Below are positions 8,009 to 15,736 of a stretch of 64,000 nucleotides of DNA, in pieces. How positions within the stretch are numbered: the stretch's first letter is position 1; every line of letters starts with the position of its first letter. This DNA is from VAZQ01 sp036555745. Lineage in GTDB: Bacteria > Pseudomonadota > Alphaproteobacteria > Rhizobiales > Xanthobacteraceae. A program made the position numbers and the translations under genes. The stretch lies in contig DATBKV010000185.1 of NCBI GenBank assembly GCA_036555745.1, positions 1 to 64,000 of the forward strand, in the 5' to 3' direction. Under the pieces are notes generated by a model, which searched no databases, was not told where the DNA came from, and saw only the letters and a program-made list of their open reading frames with translations.

Positions 8009-9124
8009 TTACTCCACCATCTCGGCCGCCACGGTCTCCACCATGTCGAGCGTGCTTCGGCGTCCAATGTCGTCGAAATGCGCGTCGAGGAACCGGCGCG
8101 CGGCACGCTGGCCGAGCTTGCGCAGCATCTCGAAGTACTCGTAGTCGGTCTTGAGCGTGCTGCGCCCGCCAAGCGATTCGTGGAGTTCCTCCATCACGAT
8201 GCGGTGCAGCCGCAGACGGCGGAATTCACCCGGCCGCAGGCCGCGCGGCAACCGTCCTTCGTCGATCAGGCGGTTGGCGAAGGCGACCTCGCGCAGCTCC
8301 GACAAGAGCGAGGCATTGAAGTTGATCTCGTTGACCCGGCTCAGAATCTCACGCGTGCGCGTCGGTATCTTGCGGCGCTCGCGCGGATTGATCTGGACGA
8401 TCAGCACATCCTCGGTGGCGCTCGCCCGCAGGAACGGAGTGAGGGTCGGGTTGCCGCTGTAGCCGCCGTCCCAATACGGCACGCCGTCGATCTCGACGGC
8501 GCGGAACAAGAGCGGCAGCGCCGCCGAAGCCATGATGATCTCGGGCGTGAGCTCCGCGCGCGTGAACACGCGCAGCTCCCCGGTTTGCACATTGGTCGCG
8601 GAAATAAACAGCTCGAGAGCGTGCTCGGCGCGTAGTGCCGTGAAATCGACGAAGCGCTCGATCAGTTCCTTGAGCGGATTGATGTTGAGCGGATTGAGAT
8701 CATACGGCGACAGCAGGCGGGACATGGCGCCCAGCCACAGGGCCTCGCGCGGCACGAACGGAAACAGCCGCTCGACCACCCCGCGCTGCAGGTCGGGCAG
8801 GCGGCCGTCGGCGCTGACCGCCCGCCAGAAATCGCCGAGCCGCTGGCGCGCCTCGGCCGCGCCGCCGCGGGTCAGGCCGTCAGCGAGCATCACCGCGTTC
8901 ATCGCGCCCGCCGAGGCGCCAGAGATGCCCTCGATCTCGATGCGGCCGTCGTCGAGCAGTTGGTCGAGCACGCCCCAGGTGAAGGCGCCGTGGGCACCGC
9001 CGCCCTGCAGAGCGAGGTTGATCGGCTTTGTGAACCGGCCCCATCGCACCGGCGAAACCCGCCGAGGCACGCCGCCGGGCGTGAGCGCCTGAGACGCCAG
9101 CTTTGCGAGCAACAATGGAAACAT
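8009..9124 (-). CDS. Patatin-like phospholipase family protein
   Basis: A 371-residue patatin-fold lipid acyl hydrolase. The oxyanion hole LALQGGGAHGAFTWG is at about 38-51, the nucleophile elbow GASAG at 69-73 with Ser71, and the catalytic Asp in PYWDGGYSGNP near residue 215, so the Ser-Asp dyad is intact. ATG 9124 is preferred because residues before it look unstructured; an ATG at 9178 would add 18 residues and neither has a clear Shine-Dalgarno. It is divergent from the Zur-type gene across an AT-rich gap. Likely hydrolyses membrane phospholipid or storage lipid; the substrate is not known. Confidence 0.9.
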   Translation of the reverse strand: MFPLLLAKLASQALTPGGVPRRVSPVRWGRFTKPINLALQGGGAHGAFTWGVLDQLLDDGRIEIEGISGASAGAMNAVMLADGLTRGGAAEARQRLGDFWRAVSADGRLPDLQRGVVERLFPFVPREALWLGAMSRLLSPYDLNPLNINPLKELIERFVDFTALRAEHALELFISATNVQTGELRVFTRAELTPEIIMASAALPLLFRAVEIDGVPYWDGGYSGNPTLTPFLRASATEDVLIVQINPRERRKIPTRTREILSRVNEINFNASLLSELREVAFANRLIDEGRLPRGLRPGEFRRLRLHRIVMEELHESLGGRSTLKTDYEYFEMLRKLGQRAARRFLDAHFDDIGRRSTLDMVETVAAEMVE

Positions 9125-9262
9125 GCGCGTGCTGTTCACCGGAGGCGTTCGGGGGGAGTCCGAATGTGGTGGCGGCATTGCTGCATTGCAATATTAAATT
9201 TTTGCGACGCAATAGAGGCGCGCCTTGCTCAAAACTGGCGCTAAAACAGTTAGAGTCCCGCC

Positions 9263-9796
9263 ATGTCAAAGGCCCATCCCTCACGACACCCGGCACCCGG
9301 GCGGCCTTCCCTCAGCTTCCCAGCTCCGGATCACGATCATCATCGCTGCTCCGCCGACGCCATGGCGATGGCCGAGGCGGTTTGCGCGCAACGCGGCCAG
9401 AGGCTCACACCGATCCGCCGCAAGGTGCTGGCCGTGCTGCTGGGCAGCCACAAGCCGCTCGGCGCTTACGAGATCATCGACCGGCTCGCGCCCAGGGGAC
9501 CGCGGCCCGCACCGATCACCGCCTATCGTGCGCTCGAGTTCCTCCGCGACAACGGCCTGGTGCACCGTATCGAAAGCCGCAACGCGTTTGTTGCTTGCGT
9601 GCACAATCATGCGGCCGGCGCGCTCGTGGTATTTCTGATCTGCGAGCGTTGCGGCGCCGTGGGCGAGGCGTCCTCGGCGCGGGTCACGGCCACGCTGACC
9701 TCGGCGGCTCGCGCGGCCGGCTTCACCCCCAGGTCGCCGGTGATCGAGCTCACCGGCGTCTGCAATCACTGCCGCGGCGTGAACCGCGCACGTTGA
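9263..9796 (+). CDS. zur: Fur-family regulator, probably Zur (zinc uptake)
   Basis: A 177-residue Fur-family repressor. After a His-rich opening (PDHDHHRC, residues 22-29) comes the winged helix with RGQRLTPIRRKVLAVLL and ITAYRALEFL; the C-terminal dimerisation part carries the structural zinc pairs CERCG and CNHC. The N-terminal His/Cys cluster and the TAYRALEFL recognition helix are typical of rhizobial Zur rather than Fur or Irr. It would repress zinc uptake genes when zinc is replete. No zinc transporter genes lie in the window, so the targets must be elsewhere. Confidence 0.82.
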   Translation: MSKAHPSRHPAPGRPSLSFPAPDHDHHRCSADAMAMAEAVCAQRGQRLTPIRRKVLAVLLGSHKPLGAYEIIDRLAPRGPRPAPITAYRALEFLRDNGLVHRIESRNAFVACVHNHAAGALVVFLICERCGAVGEASSARVTATLTSAARAAGFTPRSPVIELTGVCNHCRGVNRAR

Positions 9797-9911
9797 CGCG
9801 GGCAGGGCAGTCTGGCACTCCCTCCCCGCAGGCGCGCCAACACTATATTCTGCATGAGCCTTCCGCTTTGCCGCGGGCGAAGGCGTGGTGGCGCCAAAGG
9901 AGTCTCGGACC

Positions 9912-11165
9912 ATGAGCGAGGCAGGGCCGCAGCAACGACGCCGATCGGTCGCCGTCGATGTCGGCGGCGTGCGCGTCGGCGGCGGCGCGCCTGTCGTCGT
10001 CCAATCCATGACCAACACCGATACCGCCGACGTCGAAGGCACGGCGCGGCAGACTGCGGCGCTGGCGCGCGCCGGCTCGGAGCTCGTGCGCGTCACCGTC
10101 GATCGCGACGAGGCCGCGGCGGCGGTGCCACGCATCAAGGAGCGGCTCCTGGCCATGGGGGTCGAGGTGCCGATCGTCGGCGACTTCCACTATATCGGCC
10201 ACAAGCTCTTGGCCGACCACCCGGCTTGCGCCGAGGCGCTCGACAAATATCGCATCAATCCGGGCAACGTCGGCTTCAAGGAGAAAAAGGATCGCCAGTT
10301 CGGCGCCATCGTCGAGACCGCGATTAAACATGGCAAGCCGGTGCGCATCGGCGCCAACTGGGGCTCGCTCGACCAGGAGCTCCTCACCCATCTCATGGAT
10401 GCGAACGCCCGCTCGCCCAATCCGGTGGACGCGCGCGCTGTGACGCGCGAGGCCATGGTGCAGTCGGCGCTCCTTTCCGCCCAGCGCGCGGAGGAGATTG
10501 GGCTGGCGCGCGACCGCATCATCCTGTCCGCCAAGGTGTCGGCGGTGCAGGACCTGATCGCGGTCTATCAGGAGCTCGCCGAGCGCTCGGACTACGCGCT
10601 GCACCTCGGCCTGACCGAGGCCGGCATGGGCTCCAAAGGGATCGTGGCCTCGTCGGCGGCGCTAGGCGTGCTGCTGCAGCAAGGGATCGGCGATACCATC
10701 CGCATCTCGCTTACGCCCGAGCCCGGTGGCGACCGCACGCTCGAGGTAAAGGTCGCGCAGGAGATCCTGCAGACCATGGGCTTTCGAGTGTTCGTGCCGC
10801 TGGTGGCCGCGTGTCCCGGCTGCGGCCGCACGACCTCGACCACGTTCCAGGAACTCGCCCGGGACATCCAGGGCTTCATTCATGAATCGATGCCGGAATG
10901 GAAGCGGCGCTACCCCGGGGTGGAGGCGCTCAACGTCGCGGTGATGGGCTGCATCGTCAACGGTCCCGGCGAGAGCAAGCACGCCGACATCGGCATTTCG
11001 CTTCCCGGCACCGGCGAGCAGCCCGCGGCGCCGGTCTTCATCGACGGCAAGAAGGTCGTGACCTTGCGCGGCGCCACCGTCGCGGCGGAATTCAAGCAGA
11101 TGGTGATCGACTATATCGAGCGCCGCTTCGGCCACGGAGGCGCGGGACGGACAGCCGCGGAATAG
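9912..11165 (+). CDS. ispG: 4-hydroxy-3-methylbut-2-enyl diphosphate synthase
   Basis: IspG/GcpE, the 417-residue iron-sulphur enzyme of the MEP pathway that converts methylerythritol cyclodiphosphate to HMBPP. The N-terminal barrel starts VDVGGVRVGGGAPVVVQSMT. The 4Fe-4S cysteines lie in ACPGCGRTTSTTFQELA and MGCIVNGPGESKHADIGIS, both intact. The ATG at 9912 is used; the frame is open a little further upstream but without a convincing start. It appears monocistronic, with the small ORF and DUF1345 gene on the opposite strand downstream. Confidence 0.96.
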   Translation: MSEAGPQQRRRSVAVDVGGVRVGGGAPVVVQSMTNTDTADVEGTARQTAALARAGSELVRVTVDRDEAAAAVPRIKERLLAMGVEVPIVGDFHYIGHKLLADHPACAEALDKYRINPGNVGFKEKKDRQFGAIVETAIKHGKPVRIGANWGSLDQELLTHLMDANARSPNPVDARAVTREAMVQSALLSAQRAEEIGLARDRIILSAKVSAVQDLIAVYQELAERSDYALHLGLTEAGMGSKGIVASSAALGVLLQQGIGDTIRISLTPEPGGDRTLEVKVAQEILQTMGFRVFVPLVAACPGCGRTTSTTFQELARDIQGFIHESMPEWKRRYPGVEALNVAVMGCIVNGPGESKHADIGISLPGTGEQPAAPVFIDGKKVVTLRGATVAAEFKQMVIDYIERRFGHGGAGRTAAE

Positions 11166-11231
11166 GTCGGCGCGCCGAGCGGGCCCGAGCCCTCTTGTCC
11201 AGTAGACGAAGCGAACGATCTTGCGGCGCGG

Positions 11232-11318
11232 CTATTGCCGTGCCCGCGCGCTCGGCGCGATTTCGGCCAGCACCCCGATGATCCCGATCAAGAGGCACAG
11301 CAGCACGATCTTTTCCAT
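11232..11318 (-). CDS. Possible 28-residue hydrophobic peptide
   Basis: A short ORF encoding MEKIVLLCLLIGIIGVLAEI followed by a short basic tail and a stop. Almost the whole peptide is one transmembrane helix of the kind found in small membrane proteins. A cgaggcg Shine-Dalgarno-like sequence lies about 5 bases before the ATG on the minus strand. It occupies the gap between ispG and the DUF1345 gene, a gap that is otherwise empty. No function is known; it could be a real small membrane protein or a chance ORF. Confidence 0.4.
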   Translation of the reverse strand: MEKIVLLCLLIGIIGVLAEIAPSARARQ

Positions 11319-11526
11319 GTGCGCCTCGAATGCCCTCAAACCGCGTTCCCCCAGGAGCCAAAGCTAGAACACAATCGGGGCGGTACAAGCGCCAACGAAT
11401 GGCAAAGCGGCGCAAAATTTGCGTATATTTTTAGGCGGCGGGGGACCGCATTGCTGGCCCAGGCTCGCGTCGCCGAGCCGACGGCGCCGGCCGCGATTGC
11501 GACACACGCTTCGCGGCCGTTGGAAC

Positions 11527-12228
11527 TCAGATCGCACTCGCGGCGATATTCACCATCAGGGCCAGCAGCGCGGCATTGAAGAAAAATGAGACGACGCCAT
11601 GTGCGCTGACCGCGCGGCGGATGCGTTTGGCCTCGACCGCGACGTCGGAGACCTGGGCGGTCATTCCGATGACAAGCGCGAAATAGACGAAGTCCCAGTA
11701 GTCCGGTTCCTGTTCGCCGGGAAATTTCAGCCCACCTGACTTGGCGCCGTGCTCGCCATAGTAGTCATGGGCGTAATGGAGCGCGAAGATGGTTTGGATG
11801 AGCCCCCACGAGAGCACGATGGTGGCGGTTGCCAGCGCAAGCTGAGGCGCGCTGCGCGCAGTCCCATGGGTGACCCCGAGCTCCGCGACGATGGCGCCGA
11901 GGCTGGCCACGGAGGCGAGGACCGTCAGCATCAGCACCCCGAGCCGGCCTTCGTCCTCGCGCGCGGCATGGGCGCGGATGTGCGTGGTGCCGGAGCACGC
12001 CATCAGGCTGTAGACCAGGATGAGGTAAAGCGTGACCCCGGCATCCCAACCGACCAGCGAGCGCGCTGTCGGACCCCAGTTCGAGGGCGAGAGCACCGCC
12101 ACCAGGATGCCGAAGGCGACCGAGATCGCGAGCCGCGGGCGGGCGTGGATGAGCCGCAGCACATAGGGCAGGCGACGCGCCGGTCGGGTGGATCGATTGG
12201 CCATGGCAAGCGCCCCGTCGGCGCTCAT
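11527..12228 (-). CDS. DUF1345 family membrane protein
   Basis: A 233-residue integral membrane protein with about five hydrophobic helices (for example LAISVAFGILVAVL and LGVLMLTVLASVASLGAIVA). The family hallmark is visible: FALHYAHDYYGEHG followed by PGEQEPDYWDFVYFALVIGM and QVSDVAV. The biochemical role of DUF1345 proteins is not established. ATG 12228 is used, with MANRS at 12204 as an alternative. It begins 8 bases after the cupin gene stop on the same strand, so the two are probably one transcript. Confidence 0.88.
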   Translation of the reverse strand: MSADGALAMANRSTRPARRLPYVLRLIHARPRLAISVAFGILVAVLSPSNWGPTARSLVGWDAGVTLYLILVYSLMACSGTTHIRAHAAREDEGRLGVLMLTVLASVASLGAIVAELGVTHGTARSAPQLALATATIVLSWGLIQTIFALHYAHDYYGEHGAKSGGLKFPGEQEPDYWDFVYFALVIGMTAQVSDVAVEAKRIRRAVSAHGVVSFFFNAALLALMVNIAASAI

Positions 12229-12236
12229 TGGTGCTT

Positions 12237-13352
12237 TCACGCCGCCGCTTTCGGGGGCAGGTTCGCCGACTCGGCTGCGTAAATCTCGTCCATGCGCGAC
12301 GTGACGCCGTGGGCGGCGATCGCCTCGCTGAACAGCCGACGCACCAGCGGGTGCTCGTCGGCGTAGTCGATCTGCATTCCACCGAGCCGGCGCGAGATCC
12401 ATGACATCGGCACGCCCTGCGCGTTGCGCGGCGAGAAGTGCTTGAATGCCAGATAGCGCGCCGGGCTGGGCCCGCAATTGAAGTGCTGGTGGAACCAGGC
12501 ATTGGGTGGAACGATAAGCGTGCCCACCTGCCAGTCATACCGGCGGGGCTCTTCTCCCTCCGGCCACATCAGCGAATAACCCTCGCCCGAGAGCACGATG
12601 ACGTGGGCGCCGGGTCCATGCGCGTGCGCCTTCTTGTAGGTGCCGACGGGAAACTGCGAGATGTGGCTGGCGATCGAGCCGCGCGCCATGTTGAAGCGGA
12701 TATGGCCGCCGCCGGCGCCGCGCTCCCTGGCGCTGATCAAGGGCAGGTTTACGGCGTCCGGCACGAAATTGGTCTGCAGCAGAAAGCCGTTCTGCTCGCC
12801 CTTCGCACTGAAATAATCGGGCTCGCCGGAGAATCTGTTCGTGAAGTCGTGCGGGTGGTCGAACACAAAGTCGAGGTCGTCGTACAGATTGATGACGGAG
12901 GGAGCATTGGTCACGCCGACGTAGCGTACGGGCTCCTGGCCGGAGCCGTTGAAATGCCGGTACCAGCAATTGAGCGGGATCGCGAACATCGCGCCGGCTT
13001 TCCATTCGAAGCTCACGCGCGCCCCCGCATTGTTCCACACCGTGGTCGAGCCGCGGCCCGCCAGCACCAGAATCATCTCCTCGAATAGATGATGCTGCGG
13101 CGCGAGCGCCTTGCTGGGCGCGATCTCGCACACATAGCAATCGTTCGACGTGCGCGATGCCTCGTGGTTGATGATCACGCCCTTGGCGTTCTTGCGCGCC
13201 CACGGCTTGAGCTCGACCGTGCGCAGGTTTGGTACGTACTGCGCGCTGATGATGTCCAACCCGTCCGCGCGCACGAAGCGCAGATAGGGCGTCTCCTTCT
13301 CCGTCTTGAACTTGTCCGCCAGCTCTTGCGCGACGATCGCGTCCTTGGCCAC
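12237..13352 (-). CDS. Two-domain cupin protein
   Basis: A 371-residue protein with two cupin barrels. The first has APQHHLFEEMILVLAG (about 84-99); the second has KKAHAHGPGAHVIVLSGEGY and FHQHFNCGPSPARYLAF. The His and Glu residues of the metal site are present in both. The bicupin layout resembles gentisate-type ring-cleavage dioxygenases, but the sequence is not diagnostic and a sugar- or acid-binding role is equally possible. It is in a likely operon with the DUF1345 gene and is divergent from the sheath-tube fusion gene. Confidence 0.82.
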   Translation of the reverse strand: MAKDAIVAQELADKFKTEKETPYLRFVRADGLDIISAQYVPNLRTVELKPWARKNAKGVIINHEASRTSNDCYVCEIAPSKALAPQHHLFEEMILVLAGRGSTTVWNNAGARVSFEWKAGAMFAIPLNCWYRHFNGSGQEPVRYVGVTNAPSVINLYDDLDFVFDHPHDFTNRFSGEPDYFSAKGEQNGFLLQTNFVPDAVNLPLISARERGAGGGHIRFNMARGSIASHISQFPVGTYKKAHAHGPGAHVIVLSGEGYSLMWPEGEEPRRYDWQVGTLIVPPNAWFHQHFNCGPSPARYLAFKHFSPRNAQGVPMSWISRRLGGMQIDYADEHPLVRRLFSEAIAAHGVTSRMDEIYAAESANLPPKAAA

Positions 13353-13536
13353 GGATTTCCCTCATCGTTTCCCACCGCCGCTGCTTTAGCAGCGGCGCGC
13401 GGGTTGCTGCAATGCCGTCGCAACAGCGATCGGCCTTGAGTAACGGATCACGGGCCGATGCGAGCCCATGGACCGCGGCGCCGGCCACCACTACGCTGGC
13501 GCGGCGCTGTTCGCCGTTGCTGGGGGAGCCGCCGGC

Positions 13537-15174
13537 ATGCCGGATTTCCTCGTTCCCGGGGTCTATGTCGAGGAGGTCGATTCGACTGCACACGCCATCG
13601 CCGGCGTGCCGACCTCGACCACGGCCTTCCTCGGCGCCACCAGCTCCGGTCCTGTTGACGCTCCGCTCCTGGTGCACAGCTTTGCGGAATTCGAGGCGCA
13701 GTTCGGCGGCTTGGCGCCGGAGCTGCCGCTCGGCTACGCCGTGCGGCATTATTTCCTCAACGGTGGGCATGCGGCGCTGATCGCGCGCGTTGCGCCGGCA
13801 GGCGCTGTCCTCACCGACGCCGACCTCTCCGACGCCGCGCTTGAGCGTGACAAACGCGGCCTATGGCTGCTCGAGCACGCCGAGCAGTTCGGTCTCATCT
13901 GCATCCCGCCGCTCGCGCACAACACCGATGTGGGCCCGACGACCTGGAACGCAGCCGCCCGCTATGCACAGCGGCGCCGGGCGATGTTGATCGTCGATCC
14001 GCCGGCGGCGTGGACGGCGGCGCAAAGCATCTCTGAGGCTGCGATCACCGCATTGATACAGCGGACCCCCAGCGCCGTGCTCTACTATCCGCGCCTGACG
14101 GCACCCGATCCGCTGCACGGGAACCAGGTTGCCGCTTTTGCGCCTTGCGGCGCCATCGCTGGCGTCTATGCCCGCGTCGATGCTGCCCGCGGCGTTTGGA
14201 AAGCGCCGGCGGGAGCCGAAGCGACGCTACAGGGCGCGCAGGGACTGAGCGTCGCCGTCAGCGAGCCGCAGCTTGCGGCGTTGAGCGCCCTGGGCGTCAA
14301 CGCCGTGCGGGCGCTTGCCGGCGGCGGGATCGCGGTCTGGGGTGCGCGCACGCTCGCGGGCGCGGCTGCGGAGCCGGAATTGAAGTATGTGCCGCTGCGG
14401 CGGCTGGAGCTCTTCATCGCGGAGAGCATCAGCCGCGGCCTCGGCTGGGTCGCGTTCGAGCCCAATGGCCCGATGCTGTGGGAACGCATCCGCGCGAGCA
14501 TCGCCCAGTTCCTGTACGGATTGTTTTGCAAGGGCGGCTTGGTGGGGAGCAAGCCCGAGGAGGCCTACTTCGTGCGCTGCGACGCCACCACGATGACGCC
14601 GCAGGACATCGAGCAGGGCATTGTCCGCGTGGCAGTGGGATTCGCGCCCCTCGCGCCAGCCGAATTCGTCGTGCTCGGGATCGGGGGCGCGAGCAAAGAT
14701 CGTCCCGCGGCGCGCTTCGTATCGCAGCGCTATTGCATCCGCACTGCGCGCTACGCGTTGCGTGTCATCTGGGACGGCGATCCCATCGTCGGGGTGACGC
14801 GCGTGCGCGGGCTCGGCCAACTCACCGAGCTCGTGACCGTGCGCGACGGGAGCGATCCCAACTCCGCGCGCGTGCTCGTGGGGCCGACGAAGTTCGAGCC
14901 GGTCACGGTCGAGCGCGCTGTCACCCGCGACGAGGCGTTCGCCAGGTGGGCGCACGAGGTGCAAGGCCGGGCCGACGGGCGGCAGCCGCCGCGCAAGGAC
15001 GTGCGCATCGAGCTCCATGATCGCGAGCGCAGGCTAACCGCGGCTTGGCTGCTGAAGAACGCCGTGCCGGTGAAATATGAAGCGCCCGACCTTAACGCCG
15101 CGGGTACTGACGTCGCAATCGAGACACTGACGCTGAGTTACGAAGGCCTGGTGTTTGATGACGCGGCGTCGTGA
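13537..15174 (+). CDS. Contractile-tail sheath protein fused to a tail-tube protein
   Basis: A 545-residue protein made of two phage-tail or contractile-injection-system parts. Residues 1-382 are a tail sheath protein: VPGVYVEEVDSTAHAIAGVP and TSTTAFLGATSSGP at the start, HYFLNGGHAALIARV near 71-85, and the C-terminal sheath block LELFIAESISRGLGWVAFEP (290-309), GGLVGSKPEEAYFVRCD and APLAPAEFVVLGI. After a short linker (383-393), residues 394-540 match the gp19-like tube family: YALRVIWDGDPIVGVTRVRG, VGPTKFEPVTVERAVTRDE, WLLKNAVPVKYEAPDLNAAG and TDVAIETLTLSYEGL. These are normally two adjacent genes. ATG 13537 is chosen for its gggggag Shine-Dalgarno. No baseplate, spike, tape-measure or AAA gene lies near. 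Confidence 0.88.
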   Translation: MPDFLVPGVYVEEVDSTAHAIAGVPTSTTAFLGATSSGPVDAPLLVHSFAEFEAQFGGLAPELPLGYAVRHYFLNGGHAALIARVAPAGAVLTDADLSDAALERDKRGLWLLEHAEQFGLICIPPLAHNTDVGPTTWNAAARYAQRRRAMLIVDPPAAWTAAQSISEAAITALIQRTPSAVLYYPRLTAPDPLHGNQVAAFAPCGAIAGVYARVDAARGVWKAPAGAEATLQGAQGLSVAVSEPQLAALSALGVNAVRALAGGGIAVWGARTLAGAAAEPELKYVPLRRLELFIAESISRGLGWVAFEPNGPMLWERIRASIAQFLYGLFCKGGLVGSKPEEAYFVRCDATTMTPQDIEQGIVRVAVGFAPLAPAEFVVLGIGGASKDRPAARFVSQRYCIRTARYALRVIWDGDPIVGVTRVRGLGQLTELVTVRDGSDPNSARVLVGPTKFEPVTVERAVTRDEAFARWAHEVQGRADGRQPPRKDVRIELHDRERRLTAAWLLKNAVPVKYEAPDLNAAGTDVAIETLTLSYEGLVFDDAAS

Positions 15175-15371
15175 CAATTGGCGGCAGCCGGGGTCCCCCT
15201 ACGTTGCGCTGCATTAACTTCTCATAAATATGCTCATCGACGGTAAGGCAATGATCTTACGGCATTTTCGAGGCGTTACGCTCACGAGCGTTTCAAGATA
15301 TTGTGCATTGCACCATGGTGTCCCCCCAGGCCATTTGTGGCGCCGGGGTCGAACAAGCATGGAGTACGAAC

Positions 15372-15533
15372 ATGAAGACGACGGTGACCAAACTCGCAAT
15401 CGCGCTGGCTTTGGCTGGCAGCATTGCGCTCGGCACTGCCGCAGTGTCGCTGGGCGGGGCAACGGCTTCCTTCGCGCAGCAGTGCGTGCCGCAATATGAT
15501 AGCTCGGGCGTGCAGATGGCGCCGTACTGCTGA
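15372..15533 (+). CDS. Small exported peptide with two cysteines
   Basis: A 53-residue ORF with a clear Sec signal peptide (MKTTVTKLAIALALAGSIAL and on to ATASFA at 35). Predicted cleavage leaves the 18-residue mature peptide QQCVPQYDSSGVQMAPYC, whose two cysteines (38 and 53) could form one disulphide in the periplasm. A ggag lies 7 bases before the ATG, and a strong terminator follows 28 bases after the stop, so it looks like a real short transcription unit. Very small exported proteins ending in similar PYC-type tails occur in related rhizobia, but no function is known to me. Confidence 0.75.
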   Translation: MKTTVTKLAIALALAGSIALGTAAVSLGGATASFAQQCVPQYDSSGVQMAPYC

Positions 15534-15560
15534 CGCTCGGGAGCCGAAACTACAGGGTTC

Positions 15561-15596
15561 GGAAAGAGTCCGGGAAACCGGACTCTTTCCTTTTTT
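15561..15596 (+). terminator. Strong rho-independent terminator
   Basis: A perfect 13-bp stem, ggaaagagtccgg (15561-15573) with ccggactctttcc (15578-15590), closed by a GAAA tetraloop and followed by six T residues (15591-15596). It ends the transcript of the small exported peptide. It is by far the best-formed intrinsic terminator I noticed in the window. Confidence 0.93.
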
Positions 15597-15736
15597 GCCC
15601 ACGACGCAGGCGTGACGCGAACATCACCACCACGGGCACGCAACCTGGTCCTGTTCACGCTGCCGACCGCTGCTGCCATTTGCGGCACGAGCGAGGGATG
15701 TCCGAGGCAGGCTATCCACGATAGGCTGGCGGCACG

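Noticed and set aside
9179..9262. A Zur operator in the AT-rich patatin/zur divergent gap
   Set aside because: A small palindrome (attgcaat, 9185-9192) is present, but the sequence does not fit the Zur boxes known to me, so no operator is claimed.
13468..13536. A longer start for the sheath-tube fusion at 13468
   Set aside because: The extra 23 residues do not look like a sheath N-terminus; the gggggag site and MPDFLVPGVY at 13537 fit better.
15303..15371. A longer form of the small exported peptide starting at 15303
   Set aside because: The extra 23 residues would hide the signal peptide; ATG 15372 has a ggag site and a perfect signal sequence.
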